NCBI GenBank assembly: GCA_937874815.1
Contig: CALNBW010000052.1
Location: 1 to 7,058 of the forward strand
Source of the DNA: an uncultured Bacillota bacterium
GTDB lineage: Bacteria; Bacillota; UBA994; UBA5500
Length of the DNA stretch: 7,058 nt
Direction: 5' to 3'
Positions within the stretch are counted from its first letter, which is position 1; each line of letters opens with the position of its first letter. Below the pieces are notes generated by a model. That model was not told where the DNA came from and did not search any database. It was given only the letters and a program-made list of their open reading frames with translations. The position numbers and the translations under genes are program-made. Of the stretch, positions 1-5,743 are shown in pieces.

Positions 1-236
1 CAGATAGAAAGGAGGAAAAGTGCGAAGAGTGGTGGAAAATAGCCACGATAATCGTGCGTCAGGAAGCCGAGCATTGGCTAGAAAAGGCCGGCAACAAGGC
101 GTTTATTGGCCGCGAGCTGAAAGTGAAGGTAGACGGCAAAGAAGTTGTTCGGCGCTACACGAGCCCAGAAGCCTATGCTCGTTTCCGTTACCGCACGTCA
201 TCCAAAGAGGCGCTTTTAAGAAAGGAGGGGAGCTAA
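1..236 (+). CDS. casA: Cascade large subunit Cse1/CasA (Cas8e), C-terminal end only
   Basis: Partial gene: the reading frame is open from base 3, with no start in the window, and ends at a TAA at 234-236. About 77 codons are visible, against roughly 500 for the family. The fragment is mostly helical and charged and contains the segment AGNKAFIGR followed by a basic stretch and YTSPEAYARFRY, which resembles the C-terminal helical bundle of Firmicutes-type Cse1 proteins. In the family, Cse1 is the large Cascade subunit that recognises the PAM, helps to open target DNA and recruits Cas3. The PAM-reading and Cas3-contacting parts lie upstream and cannot be judged here. Its position directly before casB supports the call. 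The stop codon overlaps the casB start by one base (TAATG), which suggests translational coupling. The identification rests on C-terminal similarity from memory plus gene order. Confidence 0.85.
   Translation, partial: DRKEEKCEEWWKIATIIVRQEAEHWLEKAGNKAFIGRELKVKVDGKEVVRRYTSPEAYARFRYRTSSKEALLRKEGS
221..230 (+). promoter_or_regulatory. Shine-Dalgarno site of casB
   Basis: AAAGGAGGGG ends 5 nt before the ATG at 236, inside the last codons of casA. It is near-perfect and decides the casB start. The same frame stays open upstream to a GTG at 20, but that extension lies entirely over casA and is not family-like. Confidence 0.85.
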
Positions 237-823
237 TGTCTAGTCCGGCCGTTGAAGTTAGTAATTTTGTCGCTAGCAGGCTATACAGTCTAGCTAGCAG
301 CAACAATGAGGCAGCTGTTCGGGCTACGCTAGCTCGAATGAGAAGAGGTGTGGGTAGGGCACCAGGGGAAATGCCTGAGTTGTGGGAGGTGCTGTTTGCT
401 GGTGCTCCCGAAAAACTAGCTGGTAAGGAGGATTACCCCAGTCGGGGCGAGTGGGCCGCCTATACCGCACTCACGCTTTTCGGTTTGCATCAACAAGGCA
501 AAGACATCAAGCAGAAAAGCATGCACAAGACGGGAGAGGGTCTGGGACTGGCCGTCCGCAAACTGATAAAAAACCTGGAGGACGAGCAACGGATAAAAAG
601 ACGCTTTGATATTGCCGCTACTTCTGATACTCCGGATGAGTTCGCTCATCATGTTAGGGGGCTGATACAGCTATTAAGAGCGGCAGATATCCCCCTAGAC
701 TACGCCCAGCTGGCCCAGGATTTGTACAGGTTCCAGTTTTCAGATGGAAGAGATCGCGTACGCCTTACCTGGGGGCGAGATTTCTACCGTTCCCAGCAAC
801 CCAGTAAAACCCAAGAAGCCTAA
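236..823 (+). CDS. casB: Cascade small subunit Cse2/CasB
   Basis: A 195-residue protein, within the usual 160-200 of the Cse2 family (Cas11-type small subunit). Two copies of Cse2 normally line the Cascade backbone and stabilise the displaced and target strands. Family-like features are the RMRRGVGRAPGEMPELW segment (about 34-50), the helix GEWAAYTALTLFGLHQQGK (71-89), a basic middle region (KLIKNLEDEQRIKRRFD) and the C-terminal signature IPLDYAQLAQDLYRF followed by RVRLTWGRDFYR (about 152-185). The start at 236 is supported by a strong Shine-Dalgarno site and by overlap with the casA stop. The gene ends 15 nt before cas7e. No signal peptide or membrane segment is seen, so the protein should be cytoplasmic. 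No truncation or frameshift is visible. Confidence 0.93.
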   Translation: MSSPAVEVSNFVASRLYSLASSNNEAAVRATLARMRRGVGRAPGEMPELWEVLFAGAPEKLAGKEDYPSRGEWAAYTALTLFGLHQQGKDIKQKSMHKTGEGLGLAVRKLIKNLEDEQRIKRRFDIAATSDTPDEFAHHVRGLIQLLRAADIPLDYAQLAQDLYRFQFSDGRDRVRLTWGRDFYRSQQPSKTQEA

Positions 824-830
824 AAGGAGG
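822..830 (+). promoter_or_regulatory. Shine-Dalgarno site of cas7e
   Basis: AAAAGGAGG starts within the casB stop codon and lies 8 nt before the ATG at 839. It favours that start over the nearby ATG at 831, which abuts the site and is in another frame. A fresh strong site before cas7e fits the high copy number of this subunit (normally six per Cascade). Confidence 0.8.
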
Positions 831-838
831 ATGCAATT

Positions 839-1945
839 ATGGTTAAACCTGCGAGATTATACCTAGATATCCATGTTCTACAGACTGTACCCCCTAGCTG
901 TGTCAACAGGGACGATACAGGCAGCCCCAAAACCGCCGTTTACGGCGGAGCCAATAGGGCCCGGGTTTCCTCACAGAGCTGGAAAAAGGCTGTTAGAAAT
1001 ATGTTCCAGGAGGAGATTGATGAAGGTCTCTTGGCTTTGCGCACTAAGCGAATTGTGAGTGTTGTCGCCGAAGAACTTGTTAAAGCAGGTTACAGTGATG
1101 ATGCTCTAGGTGCAGCCCAATGTATTCTTGAAGCTGCTGGCCTAAAAATTCGGTCAGTTGAAAAGGGCACCGATGCTCTCTTCTTCATCAGCCGGGCGCA
1201 GGCGAAGGCATTGGCGGCGCTTGTAACCTTGTATCCGGATGTCGCCAGCAAGAAACCTTCTGTAGAGGCAAAGAAACAAGCAAAGGCGGCTTTACAGGAG
1301 CACCCCGGGTTAGAAGTGGCGCTTTTTGGTCGCATGGTGGCTGACGATCCCTCTTTGAATACAGATGCTTGTGCTCAAGTAGCGCACGCCATTTCGACCC
1401 ATAAGGTCAGTACAGAATATGATTATTTTACTGCTGTGGATGATCTTGCCCCCGAAGACAACGCTGGGGCGGGCCATTTAGGAACCGTTGAGTTTAATTC
1501 CTCTACCCTTTATCGTTATGCAACGGTGGCCGTACACAGCCTATACGAGCACCTTGCTGAGGATACCGCTAAAGCATTATCATGGTTCGTGGAAGCCTTC
1601 ATCAAGTCTATGCCTACTGGCAGACAGAATACCTTCGCGCATCGGACCCTTCCAGATGTTGTTTTAATTGCTGTTCGCGATGATCAGCCAGTTAATCTTG
1701 TGGGTGCTTTTGAAAAACCTGTTACTGCCGGTAGAGACCAGGCGCAAGGCTACGTGGAAGCCTCAGCCTCTGCTTTGGTGCGGCATGCCCAGCGCCTCAA
1801 TTCCGAATGGTTGCGTGAGCCTCTTTTTACTTTGGCAATCGGAGATTTGCTCAAAGATCTTACCCAGCCTACTACTTTAAAACTAGGATTGGAGGAATTG
1901 GAGAAGAATTTGGCTACGCTACTAGCTGATGGGGGCACCGTATGA
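839..1945 (+). CDS. cas7e: Cascade backbone protein Cas7e (Cse4/CasC)
   Basis: A 368-residue RAMP-type backbone protein. In the family, six copies polymerise along the crRNA spacer, binding and kinking it at regular intervals. The N-terminus carries the family signature: IHVLQTVPPSCVNRDD (about 11-26), then a Gly-Gly and RARVSSQSWKKAVR (about 40-53), closely matching E. coli CasC in pattern. Further on, a segment with STEYDYFTAVDD and HLGTVEFNSSTLYRYATV matches the conserved core, and GRQNTFAHRTLPD near residue 265 matches the late conserved motif. The length is typical. The last bases overlap the cas5e start as ATGA, so the two are likely translationally coupled. No sign of damage. Confidence 0.96.
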   Translation: MVKPARLYLDIHVLQTVPPSCVNRDDTGSPKTAVYGGANRARVSSQSWKKAVRNMFQEEIDEGLLALRTKRIVSVVAEELVKAGYSDDALGAAQCILEAAGLKIRSVEKGTDALFFISRAQAKALAALVTLYPDVASKKPSVEAKKQAKAALQEHPGLEVALFGRMVADDPSLNTDACAQVAHAISTHKVSTEYDYFTAVDDLAPEDNAGAGHLGTVEFNSSTLYRYATVAVHSLYEHLAEDTAKALSWFVEAFIKSMPTGRQNTFAHRTLPDVVLIAVRDDQPVNLVGAFEKPVTAGRDQAQGYVEASASALVRHAQRLNSEWLREPLFTLAIGDLLKDLTQPTTLKLGLEELEKNLATLLADGGTV

Positions 1946-2637
1946 GCACGCTTTTGTTACGTTTGGCGGGACCCCTGCAAGCGTGGGGAGTCGATGCCAA
2001 GTTTAATAGAAGGAGTACTGGGCTCATGCCCAGTAAGAGTGGTGTGGTAGGTCTTGTGGCGTCTGCTCTGGGTCGGCACCGAGATGAGGACCTGTCAGAT
2101 CTGGCAAGCCTCCTGTTTGGAGTGAGAGCTGACCAACCAGGTGCAATCATCCGTGATTACCAGACCGTGCATGAACAAGCCTTTTGGCGAAATAAGGACG
2201 GCAAATATGCTCATATTACCGAGCGGTATTACTTGGGTGATGCCGTGTTCGTCGTAGGTCTGTCTGGCGAAGAAGAATTGCTTTTGCAGATCGATTCGGC
2301 CTTACAGAACCCCCGTTTTCCCCTTTATTTGGGCAGGCGCTCCTGCCCCCCAGAGGGCCGCATATCACTGGGTATCAGAGAAGGAAAATCTCTTCTGGAA
2401 GCGTTAGGCAGCGAGCCATGGCAAGCTAGTTCATGGTTTAAACAGCGCCAAAGAAACTCAATAAGGCTGGAAATTGAAATGGATGGCGAAGCCCTTGGGC
2501 CCAGTCAGCGAATATATTTCCAGCGGGATTTACCCTTGACTTTTGACCAAAGGAATAGACGGTATGGTTTCAGGCAGGTTTGCTCCACTACTATTAGCTT
2601 AGTAGGCGGCGAACATGATCCAATGCAGGCTTTTTAG
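1942..2637 (+). CDS. cas5e: Cascade subunit Cas5e (CasD)
   Basis: A 231-residue RAMP protein, typical for Cas5e. In Cascade it caps the 5' end of the crRNA and grips the repeat-derived 5' handle. Family hallmarks are LLLRLAGPLQAWG at the N-terminus (4-16), FNRRSTGLMPSKSGVVGLVASALGR (about 21-45), LLFGVRADQPG with IRDYQTVH (about 57-77), and FPLYLGRRSCPPEGRI (126-141). The start overlaps the cas7e stop by 4 nt (ATGA). Only a weak G-rich stretch (about 1931-1935) precedes it, so translation probably relies on coupling to cas7e. The gene ends 11 nt before cas6e. Confidence 0.95.
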   Translation: MSTLLLRLAGPLQAWGVDAKFNRRSTGLMPSKSGVVGLVASALGRHRDEDLSDLASLLFGVRADQPGAIIRDYQTVHEQAFWRNKDGKYAHITERYYLGDAVFVVGLSGEEELLLQIDSALQNPRFPLYLGRRSCPPEGRISLGIREGKSLLEALGSEPWQASSWFKQRQRNSIRLEIEMDGEALGPSQRIYFQRDLPLTFDQRNRRYGFRQVCSTTISLVGGEHDPMQAF

Positions 2638-2644
2638 GGGGCGG
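2636..2644 (+). promoter_or_regulatory. Probable ribosome binding site of cas6e
   Basis: AGGGGGCGG overlaps the cas5e stop codon and lies 4 nt before the cas6e ATG at 2649. It is G-rich but less canonical than the sites before casB and cas7e. Confidence 0.55.
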
Positions 2645-2648
2645 TAAA

Positions 2649-3299
2649 ATGTACTTGTCAAGAGTGCTGCTAGATGCTAAACGTCGGTCTACCATGGCCG
2701 CCATGGCAAAGCCTAACGTCTTTCATGGCGCAATTGAATCTAGCTTTCAGCCATATAGTCAGGAGCGTCTACTTTGGAGAGTCGATGAGTTAAGGGGGCA
2801 GCACTACCTTTTGCTACTCAGTCGATCTGAACCTGATCTGTCAGATCCTGTAAGGCAGTTCGGTCGGGAGGGCGAAAGTGTTTGTGAGACAAAATCCTAT
2901 GAGCCCCTTCTGCAGAAGATTGCCCTAGGCGACGTTTGGCATTTTCGCCTGGCCGCGAACCCTACCCGTAGTACAAAAGACTTACCTGGTAGTCAGGATC
3001 GCGGCACTGTTGTAGCTCATGTTACGCGTCAACAGCAACGGGAATGGTTGCTGGCAAGAGCCGAACGCTATGGTTTCGCAGTGAATCCAGGCGACTTCGA
3101 TGTGGTTCGTAGTGAGTGGAAAGAGTTTCGTAAAAACGAGCGACAACGTCACCCTGTGAGCTTCAAAATGGCCATTTACGAAGGCATGTTAACGGTAGTG
3201 GATCAGGAATTGTTCAAGGCTGCATTGGTCAATGGAATTGGCCGGAGCAAGGCATACGGCTGCGGCCTACTGACCATAGCACCTCTCCAGGTACGCTGA
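2649..3299 (+). CDS. cas6e: crRNA-processing endoribonuclease Cas6e (Cse3/CasE)
   Basis: A 216-residue metal-independent RNase. In the family it cuts the repeat hairpin on its 3' side and stays bound to the crRNA 3' end as a Cascade subunit. The N-terminus MYLSRVLLDAKRR is typical. His26 (in NVFHGAIE) sits where the catalytic histidine of Cas6e lies (His26 in Thermus Cse3, His20 in E. coli as I recall). The glycine-rich C-terminal motif GIGRSKAYGCGLL spans 196-208 and is diagnostic for the Cas6 superfamily. The expected substrate is present downstream: a stem CCCCGC/GCGGGG with loop ATAC in every repeat. Cleavage after the stem would leave a handle beginning GUGAUCC. The gene ends 1 nt before cas1. 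Confidence 0.95.
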   Translation: MYLSRVLLDAKRRSTMAAMAKPNVFHGAIESSFQPYSQERLLWRVDELRGQHYLLLLSRSEPDLSDPVRQFGREGESVCETKSYEPLLQKIALGDVWHFRLAANPTRSTKDLPGSQDRGTVVAHVTRQQQREWLLARAERYGFAVNPGDFDVVRSEWKEFRKNERQRHPVSFKMAIYEGMLTVVDQELFKAALVNGIGRSKAYGCGLLTIAPLQVR

Positions 3300-3300
3300 G

Positions 3301-4272
3301 ATGAATCAGATTCCGGGAATTAAGAAACCAGAGCTGATGGCGTTACCACGGGTTAGGGACCGGTTATCCTTTCTCTATGTGGAACGATGTATTATCAACA
3401 GAGAGGATGGGGCAGTGACTATCACCGATAGCAGGGGGACTATTCATGTGCCTGCAGCCACCTTAACTGTTTTAATGCTGGGCCCCGGTACGAATATTTC
3501 ACATAGGGCGATCGAACTGATTGGGCAAACTGGCATCTCTGTGATCTGGGTCGGCGAACAGGGCGTTAGGTATTATGCCCATGGCCGTTCTCTGGCCCAG
3601 TCTACTAGGCTGCTCATAAGGCAAGCGGAACTAGCTTCAAATGTTAGGTCGCGGTTGGCAGTAGCGCGTAAAATGTACCAGATGCGCTTTCCTAATGAAG
3701 ATGTCTCCACACTGACCATGCAACAGCTGCGCGGGCGGGAGGGAGCAAGAGTAAGGTCCACTTATCGGCAACTATCTCAGGCTACCGGGGTGAACTGGAG
3801 TGGACGTGATTATAACCCGAATGACTTTAGCTCTGGGAATGCGGTCAACCAGTCCCTATCAGCGGCAAATGCTTGCCTGTACGGCGTGGTTCAAAGCGTA
3901 ATAGTAGCTTTGGGTTGCGCCCCTGGGCTCGGATTTATCCACACGGGACACGAAAGAGCATTTGTTTATGACGTGGCTGATCTTTATAAGGCTGAAATAT
4001 CAATTCCAGTAGCCTTCGAAGTAGCGGCGGAAAACCCTGAAGATATTGGAGGAGCGACACGTCGCCGAGTTAGAGACCGCATCGCCGCTGGCCACCTGTT
4101 ACGCAGATGTGTTGAGGATACCCGTACTCTTTTGCTTAAGGAAAACGAAAGTGACGGCGATATCGAGGTGGAGATCTTACAGCTTTGGGACAACAAGTAT
4201 GGCGCGGTTCGCAGCGGGGTATCTTATGCGGACACCACCAGCGGATGTACTGCGCCAGAGAACGAGCAATGA
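3301..4272 (+). CDS. cas1: CRISPR integrase Cas1 (type I-E)
   Basis: A 323-residue integrase that, with Cas2, inserts spacers at the leader-repeat junction. I-E features are a beta-rich N-terminal domain containing TITDSRGTIHVPAATLTVLMLGPGT, the ISVIWVGEQGVRYYAHG segment (about 79-95), and the helical catalytic domain. The metal-binding residues are all present: Glu147 in LRGREGAR, His214 in GFIHTGH, and Asp224 and Asp227 in YDVADLYK, matching E. coli Glu141, His208, Asp218 and Asp221. The enzyme should therefore be active. The start follows the cas6e stop after one base with only a weak ribosome site, and the gene overlaps cas2 as ATGA, so coupling in both directions is likely. The last 25 or so residues are polar and probably disordered. 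Confidence 0.96.
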   Translation: MNQIPGIKKPELMALPRVRDRLSFLYVERCIINREDGAVTITDSRGTIHVPAATLTVLMLGPGTNISHRAIELIGQTGISVIWVGEQGVRYYAHGRSLAQSTRLLIRQAELASNVRSRLAVARKMYQMRFPNEDVSTLTMQQLRGREGARVRSTYRQLSQATGVNWSGRDYNPNDFSSGNAVNQSLSAANACLYGVVQSVIVALGCAPGLGFIHTGHERAFVYDVADLYKAEISIPVAFEVAAENPEDIGGATRRRVRDRIAAGHLLRRCVEDTRTLLLKENESDGDIEVEILQLWDNKYGAVRSGVSYADTTSGCTAPENEQ

Positions 4273-5165
4273 TCGTTCTTTCAATGACGAGTTGCCCTCT
4301 GGCCCTAAGGGGTGATTTAACCAAATGGATGCAGGAAATAGATGTTGGCGTCTATGTCGGACGGTTAAGTGCGAGGGTTCGCGACGAGCTGTGGCTCAGA
4401 GTACAAGATAATATCAAGGATGGCCGCGCGATCATGGTCTATGCTGCTAATAACGAACAGGGTTTGGATTTCAGAGTGCATAACACGGACTGGATACCGA
4501 TTGACTTGGATGGTTTCAAACTTATGCTTCGGCCTGCTCAGCCTGAAAGGCCTGGGAGCAAAGAGCTTAAAAAGGGCTTTAGTAAAGCCGCGACAATGCG
4601 TAAGGTGAGACGGGCGCGGAGTGGGAACCCAAATAATAGCAGCAAATCGTCTGCATATGTGGTGCTAGATGTTGAAACTACTGGTACGGACAGTCGCAAG
4701 GATGAGATTATAGAAATGGCGGCGCTCACTATAGAGGAGGGCATCGTATCAAAGCAGTTTCAGTGCTTAGTCAAGACAGATAGAGAGCTAAGCCCGACGG
4801 TTACCAAGTTAACTGGCATTACGGCAGGCATGCTAGATGATGAGGGTCAAGAACTATCTGAAGCTCTGCCGCAGCTCATCGAATTCATTGGTGAGCTACC
4901 GGTAGTTGGCCATAACATTGATTTTGACTATGATTTCATCCGTGCGGCCTGCAGAAAACTGAATTTGCCAAAGCTAAATAACAGACGGATTGATACCCTA
5001 GAGATAAGTAGGCGTTTGGTTAGGTCCGTGCGCAATCACAAACTGCCTACTCTATTGCAGCACTTCCAAATCGAAACGCATTCGCCCCACAGGGGCTTAG
5101 CTGACTGCTATTCCACCCAGGAACTATATCTCAAACTAAAGGAATTAGCTGCTACTAGAGAATAG
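4269..5165 (+). CDS. cas2: Cas2-DnaQ fusion: type I-E Cas2 domain plus DEDDh 3'-5' exonuclease
   Basis: A 298-residue two-domain protein. Residues 1-90 are an I-E type Cas2 (CT1978-like family): LRGDLTKWMQEIDVGVYVGRLSARVRDELW and later NNEQGLDF and PIDLDGFKLM follow the E. coli Cas2 pattern. A basic linker (about 91-127, rich in Lys and Arg, ending NNSSKSS) leads to a DnaQ-like exonuclease at 129-298. All five DEDDh residues are visible: Asp134 and Glu136 in LDVETTG, Asp220 in GHNIDFDYDF, and His274 with Asp279 in HRGLAD. In studied systems of this kind the exonuclease trims prespacer 3' overhangs before Cas1-Cas2 integration. The start is the ATG at 4269, overlapping the cas1 stop as ATGA; the frame is open 28 codons further upstream, but that part lies over cas1 and lacks Cas2 similarity. 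Such fusions are known from Streptococcus thermophilus and other Firmicutes, so this is a recognised variant. Confidence 0.95.
   Translation: MIVLSMTSCPLALRGDLTKWMQEIDVGVYVGRLSARVRDELWLRVQDNIKDGRAIMVYAANNEQGLDFRVHNTDWIPIDLDGFKLMLRPAQPERPGSKELKKGFSKAATMRKVRRARSGNPNNSSKSSAYVVLDVETTGTDSRKDEIIEMAALTIEEGIVSKQFQCLVKTDRELSPTVTKLTGITAGMLDDEGQELSEALPQLIEFIGELPVVGHNIDFDYDFIRAACRKLNLPKLNNRRIDTLEISRRLVRSVRNHKLPTLLQHFQIETHSPHRGLADCYSTQELYLKLKELAATRE
5101..5130 (+). promoter_or_regulatory. Weak candidate promoter for the CRISPR array inside cas2
   Basis: CTGACT (5101-5106) and TATATC (5125-5130) are separated by 18 nt, each matching 4 of 6 consensus bases. Transcription would begin near 5137, ahead of the first repeat. 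This is the best pair I found near the array, but it is weak and lies in coding sequence. Read-through from the cas operon is the alternative. Confidence 0.2.
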
Positions 5166-5194
5166 GAATACGACAGAATAGGGATTCCTTTAGT
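5159..5194 (+). promoter_or_regulatory. Minimal CRISPR leader with paired AGAATAGG motifs
   Basis: Only 29 nt (5166-5194) separate the cas2 stop from the first repeat. The stretch contains the direct repeat AGAATAGG at 5159-5166 and 5175-5182, spaced 16 nt start to start, and an inverted pair AGGAAT (5164-5169) / ATTCCT (5184-5189). Repeat orientation places the leader on this side. I infer that this stretch, perhaps with the cas2 3' end, serves as the integration-guiding leader; no function is proven. Confidence 0.45.
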
Positions 5195-5222
5195 GTGGTC
5201 CCCGCATACGCGGGGGTGATCC
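5195..5222 (+). repeat. First CRISPR repeat, representative unit
   Basis: This copy abuts the leader and would be the one duplicated at each new integration. The 6-bp stem CCCCGC/GCGGGG with a 4-nt ATAC loop is the expected Cas6e substrate. Cutting at the 3' base of the stem would give crRNAs with the handle GUGAUCC plus the first spacer base, an 8-nt handle like that of E. coli (AUAAACCG). The repeat has no stop codon in any of the three minus-strand frames, which creates long spurious open frames across the array. Confidence 0.9.
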
Positions 5223-5649
5223 AAGACTAGGAGGGCTAAGAAAATGAAGAAAACAGTGGTCCCCGCATACGCGGGGGTGATCCCTGATAGCCATTTGCAG
5301 TTTTCCATGTTGCAGTGTGGTCCCCGCATACGCGGGGGTGATCCCATTACTTGCAATGTCTCTCAGAGGACTACAGAGTGGTCCCCGCATACGCGGGGGT
5401 GATCCTCAGTATCATATGCCGACATTGCAAACGCATACGTGGTCCCCGCATACGCGGGGGTGATCCTATATTGTAACTATTTGGCAATGATTGCCCAGGG
5501 TGGTCCCCGCATACGCGGGGGTGATCCTGGAGTGCTTAGAGCGTAACCGCGAGCGCTGGGGTGGTCCCCGCATACGCGGGGGTGATCCTCATCCACATGG
5601 TGGCGCAAAGTACGAGAGCGGGTGGTCCCCGCATACGCGGGGGTGATCC

Positions 5650-5743
5650 TTGCATTATGATGTTTCTAGTCAACCTGTCTTCGTGGTCCCCGCATACGCG
5701 GGGGTGATCCCATTTTAGTGATGATGTTATAATTGCATTATGA
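5650..5743 (+). other. Spacers 8 and 9, from overlapping protospacers
   Basis: Spacer 8 (5650-5682) begins with TTGCATTATGA and spacer 9 (5711-5743) ends with exactly the same 11 bases (5733-5743), on the same strand and flush with both spacer ends. The simplest reading is that both came from one invader, from windows offset by 22 nt. Spacer 9 then shows the sequence just upstream of protospacer 8: AA followed by the T that starts spacer 8. Confidence 0.75.
5725..5733 (+). promoter_or_regulatory. Extended -10 element inside spacer 9
   Basis: TGTTATAAT is a perfect extended -10 (TG, one base, TATAAT). The position 17 nt upstream (5705-5710, TGATCC in the repeat) is a poor -35, but extended -10 promoters can work without one. 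If active it would start + strand array transcription near 5740. It most likely reflects a promoter in the spacer's source. Confidence 0.3.

Noticed and set aside
20..235. An upstream GTG at 20, preceded by GGAGG (11-15), that would extend casB by 72 residues.
   Set aside because: The extension lies wholly over the casA C-terminal coding sequence and is not Cse2-like. The ATG at 236 has a better Shine-Dalgarno site and gives the normal family length.
4185..4268. Upstream ATG adding 28 residues to Cas2-DnaQ.
   Set aside because: It overlaps cas1 and has no Cas2 similarity; the ATGA overlap at 4269-4272 gives the expected Cas2 N-terminus.
5084..5096. Hairpin GCCCC-ACA-GGGGC near the end of cas2, possible terminator.
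   Set aside because: It lies in codons of the catalytic HRGLAD region and has no T run after it, so intrinsic termination is unlikely.
1..5165. Other open frames within the cas genes on either strand.
   Set aside because: They overlap well-supported cas genes, match no family I recognise, and are shadows of the real frames.
5345..5438. Spacers 3 and 4 share TTGCAATGTC on opposite strands.
   Set aside because: A 10-nt internal match is expected about once by chance among this many spacer bases, and it is not flush with the spacer ends.
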